A program made the translations under genes and the position numbers. Below are positions 23,336 through 31,641 of a stretch of 33,662 bases of DNA, piece after piece. This DNA comes from CAZMGD01 sp964565705 (lineage in GTDB: Bacteria > Actinomycetota > Acidimicrobiia > Acidimicrobiales > Ilumatobacteraceae). Location: NCBI GenBank assembly GCA_964565705.1, contig CAZMGD010000038.1, positions 1 to 33,662 on the forward strand, written 5' to 3'. Below the pieces are notes generated by a model, which was not told the origin of the DNA, did not search any database, and worked only from the letters and a program-made list of their open reading frames with translations. Position 1 is the stretch's first letter, and every line of letters starts with the position of its first letter.

Positions 23336-23668
23336 ATGCCAGGACTGATGAGAGGGGTCGCCCGCACCGCGGTGGTGGCCGGCACGGCGACGGCGGTGTC
23401 CAACCGCGTCTCGCGGCGACAGGCCAATCGCTGGTCGCAGCAGAGCGCCCCCCAGCAGAGCGAGCCGCAGTACAGCGAGCCGCAGTACAGCGAGCCGCCC
23501 GTGCAGTACGTCCAGGTCGCGGCGCCGCCTCCGGCTCCCCTCGCGCCTGCGGCGCCCGCGGCACCGGATCTGGTCACGCAGCTGAAGCAGTTGGCGGAGC
23601 TCCGGGATCAAGGGATCCTCACCGACGACGAGTTCCAGGCACAGAAGACGAAGCTCCTGGCCTCGTAG
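23336..23668 (+). CDS. SHOCT-domain protein
   Basis: 110 residues from ATG 23336, with AGAGGACGAGG just upstream. The C-terminus (about 77-109) is a textbook SHOCT domain: LVTQLKQLAELRDQGILTDD followed by EFQAQKTKLLAS. The N-terminal third (GLMRGVARTAVVAGTATAVS) is Gly/Ala-rich and may associate with the membrane. The middle is a low-complexity linker with the repeat SEPQY-SEPQY-SEP and a Pro/Ala run. SHOCT domains are thought to mediate oligomerisation. It is paired with the DUF6325 gene upstream. Confidence 0.87.
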   Translation: MPGLMRGVARTAVVAGTATAVSNRVSRRQANRWSQQSAPQQSEPQYSEPQYSEPPVQYVQVAAPPPAPLAPAAPAAPDLVTQLKQLAELRDQGILTDDEFQAQKTKLLAS

Positions 23669-23678
23669 GCGCTCCTCG

Positions 23679-26321
23679 GTGCCGGTGTCGCCGCATCCCG
23701 TGTCGGCCGAGCACCACGTCCGCCGTCCACGTCTCGTCGACCTGCTCGCCGAGGCGGGCAACCAGACGACCCTCGTCGTGGCGCCTGCGGGCACCGGGAA
23801 GACGTCTCTGGTCGCGGGGTGGGCGGCCGAGTCATCGACACCCACTGCGTGGGTGTCGTTGCGCGACATCGGCTCCCACACCGACGGGGTCCGGTTCTGG
23901 TCCGCGGTGATCGCGTCCCTGGACACGGTCGCCCCGGGTCGTGGCGACCGCGCGCTGGCGACGTTGGAATGTCCCAGCTCGCGGGCGAGTGCGGTGGACC
24001 AGCTGATCGACGATCTCGACGTCGAACGTCGCCCGCCGGCGGTGCTCGTGATCGACGACTTCCATCGGGTGGACGCCGACGAGCTCGTGGCCAGGTCGGT
24101 GCCGCGCTTCGTGCGGAACCTGCCGGAGTGGTTGCGCGTCGTGCTGGTGTCACGACGGGAGCCGGCGCTGCCGATCGACCGGATGAGGTCGTACGGCGAG
24201 CTCGGCGAGATCCGTCTCCCCGAGCTGCGCTTCTCATCCGACGAGGCGGTCGAGTTGATGACGCGGCGATGCCCAGCCCTCTCACCCGAATGCGTGGCCA
24301 CGGCGGTCCTTCACGCTGACGGCTGGGCCGCGGTCCTGCAGCTGGCAGCGGCGGCGGGGGGAGTGGATCCCGGTGGCGGCAGCCTGCTTCGTGACTACGT
24401 GCTGCGCGACGTGCTGGCGGACGAGCCGCCCGATGTGATCGAGGTGCTGACCGCGGCGGCGGTGGCGCCACGGGTCAACGCCAGTCTGGCCCACGCGCTC
24501 ACCGGTCATCCTGATGCCGGCGGGCTGCTCTGCCGGGCAGAGGCCCGAGGGGTGTTCCTCAGCCGCCGCGGCGGCGACGGGTGGTTCGGGCTGCACGAAC
24601 TGGTTCGCCAGGTGCTGCTCGCCGATCTGGCGAGTCGCTCGCCCCGCCGGTTGACCGAGCTCTACGGGCGTGCCGCGCGCTGGTTCGAAGACGCCGGCGA
24701 CGTGGTCGTCGCGCTCGATCGGTGGGTCCTCGCCGATCGGCCGCGAGACGTGTTGCGACTGCTCTCAGACCGACACGTCGAGCTCTCCGGCAGCGGCCGC
24801 GATGCGACGGTCCAGCGCATGATCGAGGTGATCCCCGCAGCGGTCGTCGGCAGCGACCTGGCGTCGATGGTCGCCTACGCATGGTGCCATCTCCTCGTCG
24901 ATCGTCGGCGATTCGTGGAGCTCGTCGAGCACCTCACCTGGTGGGTCGACAAGGTGGACCCGAACGATGTCGTCCGCGGTCAGACGAACGTGCTGCGAGC
25001 TGCGGCCGCCCTCGTCGGCGGTCGCTGGTTCGAGAGCGCAACGCTGAGTCGGCAGGCGATGCTCGACCTCGGCAGTTCCGTCGGCCACGACCCGTTCGGC
25101 CGGTTCGCGGCGAACAGCATCGCTCGTTCGCTGGCGCTGTCGGAGGGTTGGGACGACGCGTCGGATGAGTCGCGACGCGCTGAGGTCGCGCTGCGTCATG
25201 ATCCGGAGCGTCGTTGTGCGCTCGAGAGCAGCCGGGCGTTGGGGGAGGCGCTGGCCGGTCACCCGCTGGCTGCCCTCCGCGTGGCAGGTGGCGTCCGCCG
25301 GGCCACGCGGGTCGCGGACCTCCCCATCGTGCGCATGGAGCTGCGCTTGGCCGAGGCGTTGGCGCATCGGGAGCTCGGTGAACGTGCGCGGGCGGCGACC
25401 GAGCTCGCTGCCGTCGCCGATTCGCACGCCGGCTCGATGCTCGTCTGCCGGGTGGTGGCGATGTCCGAGCTCGCCCAGGCTCACCTCGAGGAGGTTCAGC
25501 TCGAACCGGCACGGCAGATCCTGGCCCGGGCGGAGGTGCTCGTCGAGGAGGAATCGCTCGGTGTCGACGTGCGCAGCCGGCTGGCTCGGGTCGCGACGAT
25601 GCTTGCCCTCGCCGACGGCGAGCTCGATGCGGCCCGCCGCACGGCCGGTCAGATCGAGGACCCGTTCTGGGGTGCGGTCAGTCGGGCGCGAGTGGATCTG
25701 GCGTGCCACGACCGCGTGGCGGCCACGACCGCCCTCGACATCGCGGTACCGCGTTGCCTCCGCCACGAGGTGACGCTGGCGCTCCTGCGGGCGCGTGCCG
25801 CGGTCGACGGTGGCGAGGCGCTGACGCACGCCACCGGCGCCGTCGAGCAGGCCTGCGCCGCCGGCATCGTGCAGACCGTGGCCGCAGAGGGTGCCGCGGT
25901 GCTCCACCTCGTCGAGCACGCCGCGAGGCGCGCTCCACTGGAGTGGCTCGACCAGGTGCGCCGATGTGTGGCGGACGTGGGCGCCCTCGACGTGCCGGCC
26001 GGGCCAGCGGTGACCGAGTCGGTCACCGAGCGTGAACGAGACGTGCTGCGGTTCCTGCCGAGCAGGATGACCTTGCGCGAGATCGCCGACGAGCTCGACG
26101 TCTCGCCCAACACGCTCAAGTTCCACCTCCGGGTGATCTACCGTAAGCTCGGCGTGAACTCCCGCGCTGCGGCCGCTGAGCTGGCACGTGGGATGACGAG
26201 GCTCCGGCGACCGGCCAGATCGGTCGTTGATCCACCCCAGGCGGGGTGGGGCGGCGTCCTCCGGGACGGACGACAATGGCCGCGGAGCGCGCGGTGCGAG
26301 AAGGAGGCGATCGAGTCGTGA
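23679..26321 (+). CDS. Large LuxR-family (MalT/LAL-like) ATP-dependent transcriptional regulator
   Basis: 880 residues from GTG 23679; a GTG two codons later is equivalent. The N-terminal STAND-type NTPase has Walker A APAGTGKTS (35-43) and Walker B AVLVIDDFH. A long helical repeat region (TPR-like, rich in Ala, Leu and Arg) fills residues about 330-780. The C-terminal LuxR helix-turn-helix reads TERERDVLRFLPSRMTLREI, then ADELDVSPNTLKFHLRVIYR and KLGVNSRAAA. Such proteins hydrolyse ATP on sensing an inducer and activate nearby operons. The last 30 residues beyond the helix-turn-helix are unlike the family and cover a hairpin. The stop overlaps the MFS start as GTGA. Confidence 0.9.
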   Translation: MPVSPHPVSAEHHVRRPRLVDLLAEAGNQTTLVVAPAGTGKTSLVAGWAAESSTPTAWVSLRDIGSHTDGVRFWSAVIASLDTVAPGRGDRALATLECPSSRASAVDQLIDDLDVERRPPAVLVIDDFHRVDADELVARSVPRFVRNLPEWLRVVLVSRREPALPIDRMRSYGELGEIRLPELRFSSDEAVELMTRRCPALSPECVATAVLHADGWAAVLQLAAAAGGVDPGGGSLLRDYVLRDVLADEPPDVIEVLTAAAVAPRVNASLAHALTGHPDAGGLLCRAEARGVFLSRRGGDGWFGLHELVRQVLLADLASRSPRRLTELYGRAARWFEDAGDVVVALDRWVLADRPRDVLRLLSDRHVELSGSGRDATVQRMIEVIPAAVVGSDLASMVAYAWCHLLVDRRRFVELVEHLTWWVDKVDPNDVVRGQTNVLRAAAALVGGRWFESATLSRQAMLDLGSSVGHDPFGRFAANSIARSLALSEGWDDASDESRRAEVALRHDPERRCALESSRALGEALAGHPLAALRVAGGVRRATRVADLPIVRMELRLAEALAHRELGERARAATELAAVADSHAGSMLVCRVVAMSELAQAHLEEVQLEPARQILARAEVLVEEESLGVDVRSRLARVATMLALADGELDAARRTAGQIEDPFWGAVSRARVDLACHDRVAATTALDIAVPRCLRHEVTLALLRARAAVDGGEALTHATGAVEQACAAGIVQTVAAEGAAVLHLVEHAARRAPLEWLDQVRRCVADVGALDVPAGPAVTESVTERERDVLRFLPSRMTLREIADELDVSPNTLKFHLRVIYRKLGVNSRAAAAELARGMTRLRRPARSVVDPPQAGWGGVLRDGRQWPRSARCEKEAIES

Positions 26322-27916
26322 CCGAGGAAGCCACGCCCCGCGTGCCGGATGAGGGAACCGGCAGCACGCTCGTCGCCGTCTTGCTGGCGATGGCCATGTT
26401 CGTGCTCGTCGTCGACACCTCCTTGATGAACGTGTCGATCTCGGCCGTCGTCCAGGACCTCGACACGACCGTGAGCGGCGTCCAGTCGGCGATCGCGCTC
26501 GAAGCGTTGGTGTCGGCGGCGTTCATCCTCATCAGCAGCAAGATCGGCGACCTGATCGGACGCAAGCGCGCCTACGTGCTCGGCCTGCTCGGCTACGCCG
26601 TCGGCGCCATCGCGATGACCGTGGCCCAAGGGCTCACGGCCATCATCATCTTCTGGGCCGTGCTCGGCGGGCTCGGTGCCTCGCTGCTCCTGCCGGCCAT
26701 GCAGTCGCTCATCCACGGCAACTTCGAGGGTGCCGCGCAGAAGCGCGTCTACGCCCTCGTCGGGGCAGCGGCGGCGATCGCGGCTGCGGTGGGACCCCTC
26801 CTCGGCGGCTTCATCACCACCTATCTGTCGTGGCGTGTGGGCTTCCTGCTCGAAGCGATCATCATCGCCATCGTCCTGATCGGCAGCGGGCGGGTGCTCG
26901 ACGTGCCCTACACCGGGTCTCGTGGCGTCGATTACGTCGGCGCCATCTTCTCGGTGTTCGGCATGGGTGGCATCGTGCTCGGCGTCCTGGTGTGGCAGGA
27001 AGGTGGCGAAGCCGTCGGGGCGCTCCTGGTCATCGGCGCGGTCGCGCTGGCGGCTCTCGCCTACTGGCTCGTGCAGCGCCGCCGCAAGGGCCAGCTGACG
27101 TTGCTCGATCCCGACCTGTTCAGGTCCAAGCAGTTCCGGATCGGCGTCTCCCAGCAGATGATGCAGCAGATCGCGTTGGGCGGCGCCATGATCTCACTGC
27201 CGATCTTCATGCAGATGGTGCTCGAGTACAACGCGATGCAGACCGGCCTCGCCCTCGCGCCGCTATCGCTCAGCATGTTCGGGATGACGATGCTGGCCGC
27301 CAAGCGGGCGGGGGATCGGCGGCCGAGCAGCATCATCCGCGTCGGCTTCGCCCTGCTCACGATCGGGATGCTGGCGCTGCTCCCGATCGTCCCCCGGGCC
27401 GACTCCGGCTGGTACTTCGTGATCCCGCTGATCGTCGCCGGATCGGGGTTCGGGCTGCTGGTGTCGCAGCTCAACAACTACACGTTGTCACCGATCTCGG
27501 AGGACCGGATCAGCGAGGCGGCAGGGGTGAACTCGGCGGCCGGATCGTTCGGGCTGTCGTTCGGCCTGGCCGTTGCCGGAGCCGTCATGCTGGCCTCCTT
27601 GTCGTTCCTGTTCACCCACATGGCCGAGGACAGCGACGTGCTCCCCGTGGCGGACCAGCAACAGGTCGCGCAGGTGCTGAAGGACGACGCCGAGGTGATG
27701 AGCAACACGGCGCTCGAGCTGCAACTCGAGGACGAACCCGAAGCGATCCAGGCGGAGATCATCCGCATCAACACCGACGCGCGGCCGCGCGCGCTCCAGG
27801 TCGCCCTCCTGGTGCCGATCCTCGCCGGCGTCGTCGGGTTGATCAATGCGTTCCGCATGAGGCGGCTGCCGGAACCGGTCATCAACGCGTCCATCGAAGG
27901 CATGACCCTGGGCTGA
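26318..27916 (+). CDS. MFS transporter, DHA2 (14-helix) drug-exporter type
   Basis: 532 residues from a GTG at 26318 that overlaps the LuxR stop; AAGGAGG lies about 12 bases upstream. Motifs of the major facilitator superfamily are visible: VVDTSLMNVSISAV in helix 1 (the DHA2 'D-x-T-i-v-N-v-A-l' region), then ISSKIGDLIGRKRAYVLGLL (motif A between helices 2 and 3) and GAAAAIAAAVGPLLGGF (motif C, antiporter signature). Length and helix number fit 14-helix proton-driven exporters of the QacA/EmrB group. A polar, acidic loop of about 60 residues precedes the last helix. It is likely controlled by the preceding LuxR-type regulator. Substrate is unknown. Confidence 0.9.
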   Translation: MTEEATPRVPDEGTGSTLVAVLLAMAMFVLVVDTSLMNVSISAVVQDLDTTVSGVQSAIALEALVSAAFILISSKIGDLIGRKRAYVLGLLGYAVGAIAMTVAQGLTAIIIFWAVLGGLGASLLLPAMQSLIHGNFEGAAQKRVYALVGAAAAIAAAVGPLLGGFITTYLSWRVGFLLEAIIIAIVLIGSGRVLDVPYTGSRGVDYVGAIFSVFGMGGIVLGVLVWQEGGEAVGALLVIGAVALAALAYWLVQRRRKGQLTLLDPDLFRSKQFRIGVSQQMMQQIALGGAMISLPIFMQMVLEYNAMQTGLALAPLSLSMFGMTMLAAKRAGDRRPSSIIRVGFALLTIGMLALLPIVPRADSGWYFVIPLIVAGSGFGLLVSQLNNYTLSPISEDRISEAAGVNSAAGSFGLSFGLAVAGAVMLASLSFLFTHMAEDSDVLPVADQQQVAQVLKDDAEVMSNTALELQLEDEPEAIQAEIIRINTDARPRALQVALLVPILAGVVGLINAFRMRRLPEPVINASIEGMTLG

Positions 27917-27922
27917 CGCGAG

Positions 27923-28771
27923 TTGCCCCGACTGCCCGTACCTCCGCTCCAACCGCAGTGGGTCATCGTCGACGGGCTGCCGGTGTTCCACCGTGTCTGT
28001 CTCGACGCCGGTGCATCGGCTGACGCGATCGTCCACGTCCACGGCTTCGGCATCTCCGGTACGTATCTCGAGCCGACGGCCGCCCTCCTCGCCCCGCGCC
28101 ACCGCACCTACGTCCCTGACCTGCCCGGGATGGGGCGGAGCATGCGCCCCGGTCGACGGCTCGGCCTGCCCGGTCTCGCCAGGGCGCTGATCTCCTACTG
28201 CGACGCGGTGGGCGTGGAGCGGGCGACGTTGGTCGGCAACTCCCTCGGCTGCCCGATCATCGTCGAGGTCGCGAGTGCGTTCCCCGACCGCATCAGCCAC
28301 GCGGTGCTGGTCTCGCCCGCCGGCGGCCCGAACAACCAACCCCTCGGCAGGGCGCTGCGGCAGATGGCCATGGACGGGCTCCGCGAGCCACTTGGCATGC
28401 TGCCGATCGCGGTTCGCGACTACCTGCGCTTCGGTGTGCTCCAGAGCCTGTCGCTGTTCAAGGCGATGACCCGCTACCCGACGCTCGAACGGCTGGCCCA
28501 CCTCGTCATGCCGACGCTGGTGATCGCTGGCGACCGTGACCCGCTCGTCGACGTCGAGCGAGTCCACGTCTTCTCCGGGCTGCCGAACGTCGAAGCCGTC
28601 AAGGTGCACGGAGCGCACGCGCTGAACTTCAGCGAGCCGGCGCTGGTCGCCGCGCTGATCGAGGCCCACCTGTCGGGCCTGCCGCTCACCACGTCCGTCA
28701 CCGCGCACGGCGAGATCGAGCTGCTCGAGATCCCGTCAGTTGACGAACACGGCGAGCGCACCGCCCAGTAG
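27923..28771 (+). CDS. Alpha/beta hydrolase
   Basis: 282 residues from a TTG at 27923, six bases after the MFS stop. The fold is clear: oxyanion-hole HVHGFGISGTY (38-48), the nucleophile elbow GNSLGC with Ser107, the acid in AGDRDPLVD (Asp206 by position), and the catalytic His232 in GAHALNF. A variable lid region covers about 135-185. Substrate is not predictable; close relatives act on esters or meta-cleavage products. It is co-directional with the MFS gene and may act on the same compound. Its 3' end overlaps the convergent PAP2 gene by 36 bases, with both reading frames intact. Confidence 0.88.
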   Translation: MPRLPVPPLQPQWVIVDGLPVFHRVCLDAGASADAIVHVHGFGISGTYLEPTAALLAPRHRTYVPDLPGMGRSMRPGRRLGLPGLARALISYCDAVGVERATLVGNSLGCPIIVEVASAFPDRISHAVLVSPAGGPNNQPLGRALRQMAMDGLREPLGMLPIAVRDYLRFGVLQSLSLFKAMTRYPTLERLAHLVMPTLVIAGDRDPLVDVERVHVFSGLPNVEAVKVHGAHALNFSEPALVAALIEAHLSGLPLTTSVTAHGEIELLEIPSVDEHGERTAQ

Positions 28772-29332
28772 GAGGCCGGCGCCCAACCCTGCGGTCACGT
28801 CGAGGGGGTTGTGCGCACCGACGTAGACCCGGCCGACCATCACGGCGATGGCGAGGACGGACGGCAGCCACCACCAGGCAGCGGGGAGCGTCGGGGCGAC
28901 GACCGCCCCGATCGCGGCGACCAGGATCACGTGCCCCGAGGGGAAGCTCGGGCCCGACTGCGGGACGTCGCCGCGGAGGATCGGGCCCTCCTGGCTGGTC
29001 CCTGGCCGCTGGCGGGTCGAGAGGTAGTCGGCCATCTCTCGGCGCACGACGCGCTCGGTCACCAGCTTCAGCCACATCGCGGCGATCACCCCCATGGCCA
29101 CGGTGAGGTCGCGGGCGGCGAATGCGACCGCCAGGCCGACGGCGGTGCCGACCACGAGGTTGCCGAGCTGCATCGGCAGCCAGAGCACCACGTAGAGCCG
29201 ATCCGTCAGACCGTTGACCGCATGGAAGACGCGGGTCTCGACGGGACCGATCGACGGCTTGCGCGCAGCGGCGACGGACGCCGACAGCACGATCAGCCCG
29301 ACGCCGGCGACGATCAGCCACCACAGGTTCAT
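28736..29332 (-). CDS. PAP2-family membrane phosphatase
   Basis: 198 residues from ATG 29332, which overlaps the upstream kinase stop as ATGA. Five or six membrane helices surround the PAP2 active site: PSFPSGH (128-134, catalytic-loop His134) and GRVYVGAHNPLD (167-178, with R168, H174, D178). The first motif (K-x6-R-P) is imperfect: KLVTERVVRREMADYL has the basic residues but no RP pair. The active site faces the outside of the membrane in this family and removes phosphate from lipid phosphates such as undecaprenyl diphosphate or phosphatidate. Tight coupling to a membrane kinase-like gene suggests that both act on a lipid or cell-envelope intermediate. Confidence 0.85.
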   Translation of the reverse strand: MNLWWLIVAGVGLIVLSASVAAARKPSIGPVETRVFHAVNGLTDRLYVVLWLPMQLGNLVVGTAVGLAVAFAARDLTVAMGVIAAMWLKLVTERVVRREMADYLSTRQRPGTSQEGPILRGDVPQSGPSFPSGHVILVAAIGAVVAPTLPAAWWWLPSVLAIAVMVGRVYVGAHNPLDVTAGLGAGLLLGGALAVFVN

Positions 29333-30687
29333 GCGCCGGCGGCGCCTGCAGCTCGGGCGAGGCACTCGCGCAGATCGTCGAGCAGGCCCGCACGAGCCTT
29401 CAGCGCGGTGCGTGTGGCCCCGCTCAGCGCCCACGGTCGGAGCCGATCCAGGGCCCGCAGCAGGGTCGGCTGATCGACGGAGCTGGCCGCGTGCTCGACG
29501 GCGCGCTCCGGGCCGACGCTCAGGCTCGACGAGGCGAGCAGTTCGACGACGTCGGTGGCCAGCAGCAGATCCGACGCGACGACCTCGCCGAACCCGAAGT
29601 CGATGAGCCAGACCTGACCACCGTCGTCGAGGAAGATGTTCGCCAGCCGGAGGTCGCGATGAGCGAACCGGTGCCGGCGCAGCTCACCCACCAACCGCCA
29701 GATCGCGGCGAGCACCTCGTCGGTCACCTCGCTCGGATCGACGTGGTCGAGCGACCTGCCCTCGATCGCCTCGTAGGCGAGGACGGACCCGTTGGGCTCG
29801 GCCGCCGCGATCGCCCGCAGCGACGGCGTCCGCACCCCGATTGCTCGTGCGGCGAGCGCGACGAACGCTTCGTGCTCCACCGCGCGCTGCAACGACCCGA
29901 ACGGCCGCGGGTCGCCGAAGTCGCGGTGCAGGAGCCAGCGGTAGAGGCGGAACAGCAGGTCGGCGCTGCGTTCGTCGGTGCCCAGGGCCTTGACGAAGAT
30001 CCGTGAGCCGTCCGTCTCGACACCCAAGTAGGGGGTCGATCCCCGAGCGTCCACGCCGGCGCGCCCGAGGTGGCCCACGCTGACGCCCGCCGCGGCCAGG
30101 CCGTCCTCGACTGCCTGCATGGTCGGCCGGCGCGACGGCGCCCCCGCGAGCACCAGCACGGCGGCACCGACCAGCCAGCCGACGAATGCGGCGAGGAGCA
30201 CATGGAACGGCGTCGGTGGCTCGGCGAACGCGGACGCGATCAGACCGAGCATCAGCACCCATCCGGCGCGCCGTGCCCGCCGGTCGAGCCACGGGGCAGC
30301 GGCGGTCAGCAGGCCGGCGACCGCCGCGATGCCGACGGTCTCGGACCCGACGTCGAACACGGCGACCGCGATCGCAGCGATGACAGCCGCGACCGCGACG
30401 GTTCCGAGCATCCGCCACCTTCGCCCGGAGATCGCCCACGCAAGGAGTCCACCGATCACGACGACGGCGAGGATCCGCGTGCCCGTCACGATGGCATCGA
30501 TCACCCACTCCGGGAACGCGTCGAGACCACGGGCGAGGTCGGCGGCGAAGCCGGACAAGGTCTCGCCGAACAGCTGGTCGAGGAGCAGGACGACGAGCAC
30601 CAGCACCGCGGCGACGACGAGACGCAGCACGTCGGCCGGCGATCGCTCGATCGCCGGTGCCGAGCCGGCGCCGTTCCTCCCTGTCAC
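29329..30687 (-). CDS. Membrane-anchored protein kinase-like protein
   Basis: 452 residues from GTG 30687, 17 bases after the PPK2 stop; a longer upstream frame overlaps PPK2 and is not coding. Residues 15-182 hold about six membrane helices. Residues about 195-440 form a kinase domain of the RIO/Bud32/APH type: SRIFVKALG (Lys233), EAIEG hinge, catalytic loop AHRDLRLANIFL (H343, D345, N350) and metal-binding IDFGFGE (Asp363). All key catalytic residues are present, so it should be active. Similar membrane-plus-kinase architectures occur beside lipid-flippase or PAP2 genes in actinobacteria; the substrate is unknown. The stop overlaps the PAP2 start. Confidence 0.82.
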   Translation of the reverse strand: MTGRNGAGSAPAIERSPADVLRLVVAAVLVLVVLLLDQLFGETLSGFAADLARGLDAFPEWVIDAIVTGTRILAVVVIGGLLAWAISGRRWRMLGTVAVAAVIAAIAVAVFDVGSETVGIAAVAGLLTAAAPWLDRRARRAGWVLMLGLIASAFAEPPTPFHVLLAAFVGWLVGAAVLVLAGAPSRRPTMQAVEDGLAAAGVSVGHLGRAGVDARGSTPYLGVETDGSRIFVKALGTDERSADLLFRLYRWLLHRDFGDPRPFGSLQRAVEHEAFVALAARAIGVRTPSLRAIAAAEPNGSVLAYEAIEGRSLDHVDPSEVTDEVLAAIWRLVGELRRHRFAHRDLRLANIFLDDGGQVWLIDFGFGEVVASDLLLATDVVELLASSSLSVGPERAVEHAASSVDQPTLLRALDRLRPWALSGATRTALKARAGLLDDLRECLARAAGAAGA

Positions 30688-30704
30688 CTCGGCGGCCGGC
30701 CCGG

Positions 30705-31613
30705 TCAATCGGGTTCGGACTCCAGCTCCTGGCGCGCTCGCTCGTTGGCTGCCCGATCCTCGTCCGACACGGTCGGCCACTGCAGATCGAGGTCGTCGAT
30801 GGTGTCCACGATGATCTTGGCCGCCATTGCCTGCATCACGTGCTTGTGATCCGCAGGCAGCACGTACCACGGCGCCCAGTCGGTCGACGTGGCGGTGATC
30901 GCGTCCTCGTAGGCCTGCATGTAGTCGTCCCAGTGCCGGCGCACGGCCACGTCGCCGGCGCTGAACTTCCACAGCTTGTCCGGGTTGTCGAGTCGCTTCA
31001 TGAAGCGGCGCTTCTGCTCCGCCTTGGAGACGTGGAGGAAGAACTTGATGACCTTGACGCCGTTGCGATCCAAGTGGTGTTCGAACGCGTTGAGGTCGTC
31101 GTAGCGGTCGGCCCAGAACTCCGGCCCGCGGTCGCCAGGAGGCAACTGCTGCTTGTCGAGCCACTCCGGGTGGACGCGCAGCGCCACGACCTCTTCGTAC
31201 TGGGAGCGATTGAAGATCCCGATCCGCCCGCGCTCGGGTGCCGCCTTGGCGATCCGCCACAGGAACGTGTGGTCGAGCTCTTCGCTGGACGGCTGCTTGA
31301 ACGAGACCACGTGCACGCCCTGCGGGTTCACGCCGGACATGACGTGCTTGATCGTCGAATCCTTGCCAGCGGCGTCCATCGCCTGGAACACGATGAGCAG
31401 CCCATAGGTGTCGCTCGCCCAGAGCAGCTCCTGCGCGTCCTTCAGTTGCTCGACGCCCTCGGCGAGGGCCTCCTTGGCGGCTGCGTCGAGTTCGTCGTGG
31501 GAGAGCTGCTCGAAGTCGCTGCCCCCCGTCCACTTGGTGTCCCGCCCGGCGAGGTTCGCATTGGTGCCCGGTTCGACGCGCAGCTCCTTGGCGAGGCGTT
31601 CCCCTCTCTTCAT
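30705..31613 (-). CDS. ppk2: Polyphosphate kinase 2, class III-like
   Basis: 302 residues from ATG 31613 with AGGA upstream. The PPK2 core is AMDAAGKDSTIKHVMSGVNP (78-97), then QGVHVVSFKQPSSEELDHTF and the Walker B IGIFNRSQYEEVVALRVHPE. The FNRS-x-YE-x-V-x-x-x-RVHPEWL pattern fits class III, which uses polyphosphate to raise AMP and ADP to ATP. Most members have His where this one has Gln (NRSQYEE). It is a different subclass from the PPK2 at 21201. It lies 28 bases after a P-type ATPase and 17 before the membrane kinase, in one operon, so polyphosphate-derived ATP could be made next to a major ATP consumer. Confidence 0.92.
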   Translation of the reverse strand: MKRGERLAKELRVEPGTNANLAGRDTKWTGGSDFEQLSHDELDAAAKEALAEGVEQLKDAQELLWASDTYGLLIVFQAMDAAGKDSTIKHVMSGVNPQGVHVVSFKQPSSEELDHTFLWRIAKAAPERGRIGIFNRSQYEEVVALRVHPEWLDKQQLPPGDRGPEFWADRYDDLNAFEHHLDRNGVKVIKFFLHVSKAEQKRRFMKRLDNPDKLWKFSAGDVAVRRHWDDYMQAYEDAITATSTDWAPWYVLPADHKHVMQAMAAKIIVDTIDDLDLQWPTVSDEDRAANERARQELESEPD

Positions 31614-31641
31614 CGTGTCCTGCCTTCGAGAGCGGTGGTGG

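Noticed and set aside
23449..23500. Short tandem repeat in the SHOCT gene (possible CRISPR-like or minisatellite)
   Set aside because: It is an in-frame SEPQY protein repeat of two to three copies without spacers, so it is part of a flexible linker.
24765..26276. 503-residue minus-strand open frame
   Set aside because: Antisense to the LuxR-type regulator, without domains, and rich in Arg, Gly and His.
29329..31533. 734-residue frame fusing an N-terminal part to the membrane kinase
   Set aside because: The first 282 codons are an out-of-frame shadow of the PPK2 gene; the kinase starts at GTG 30687.
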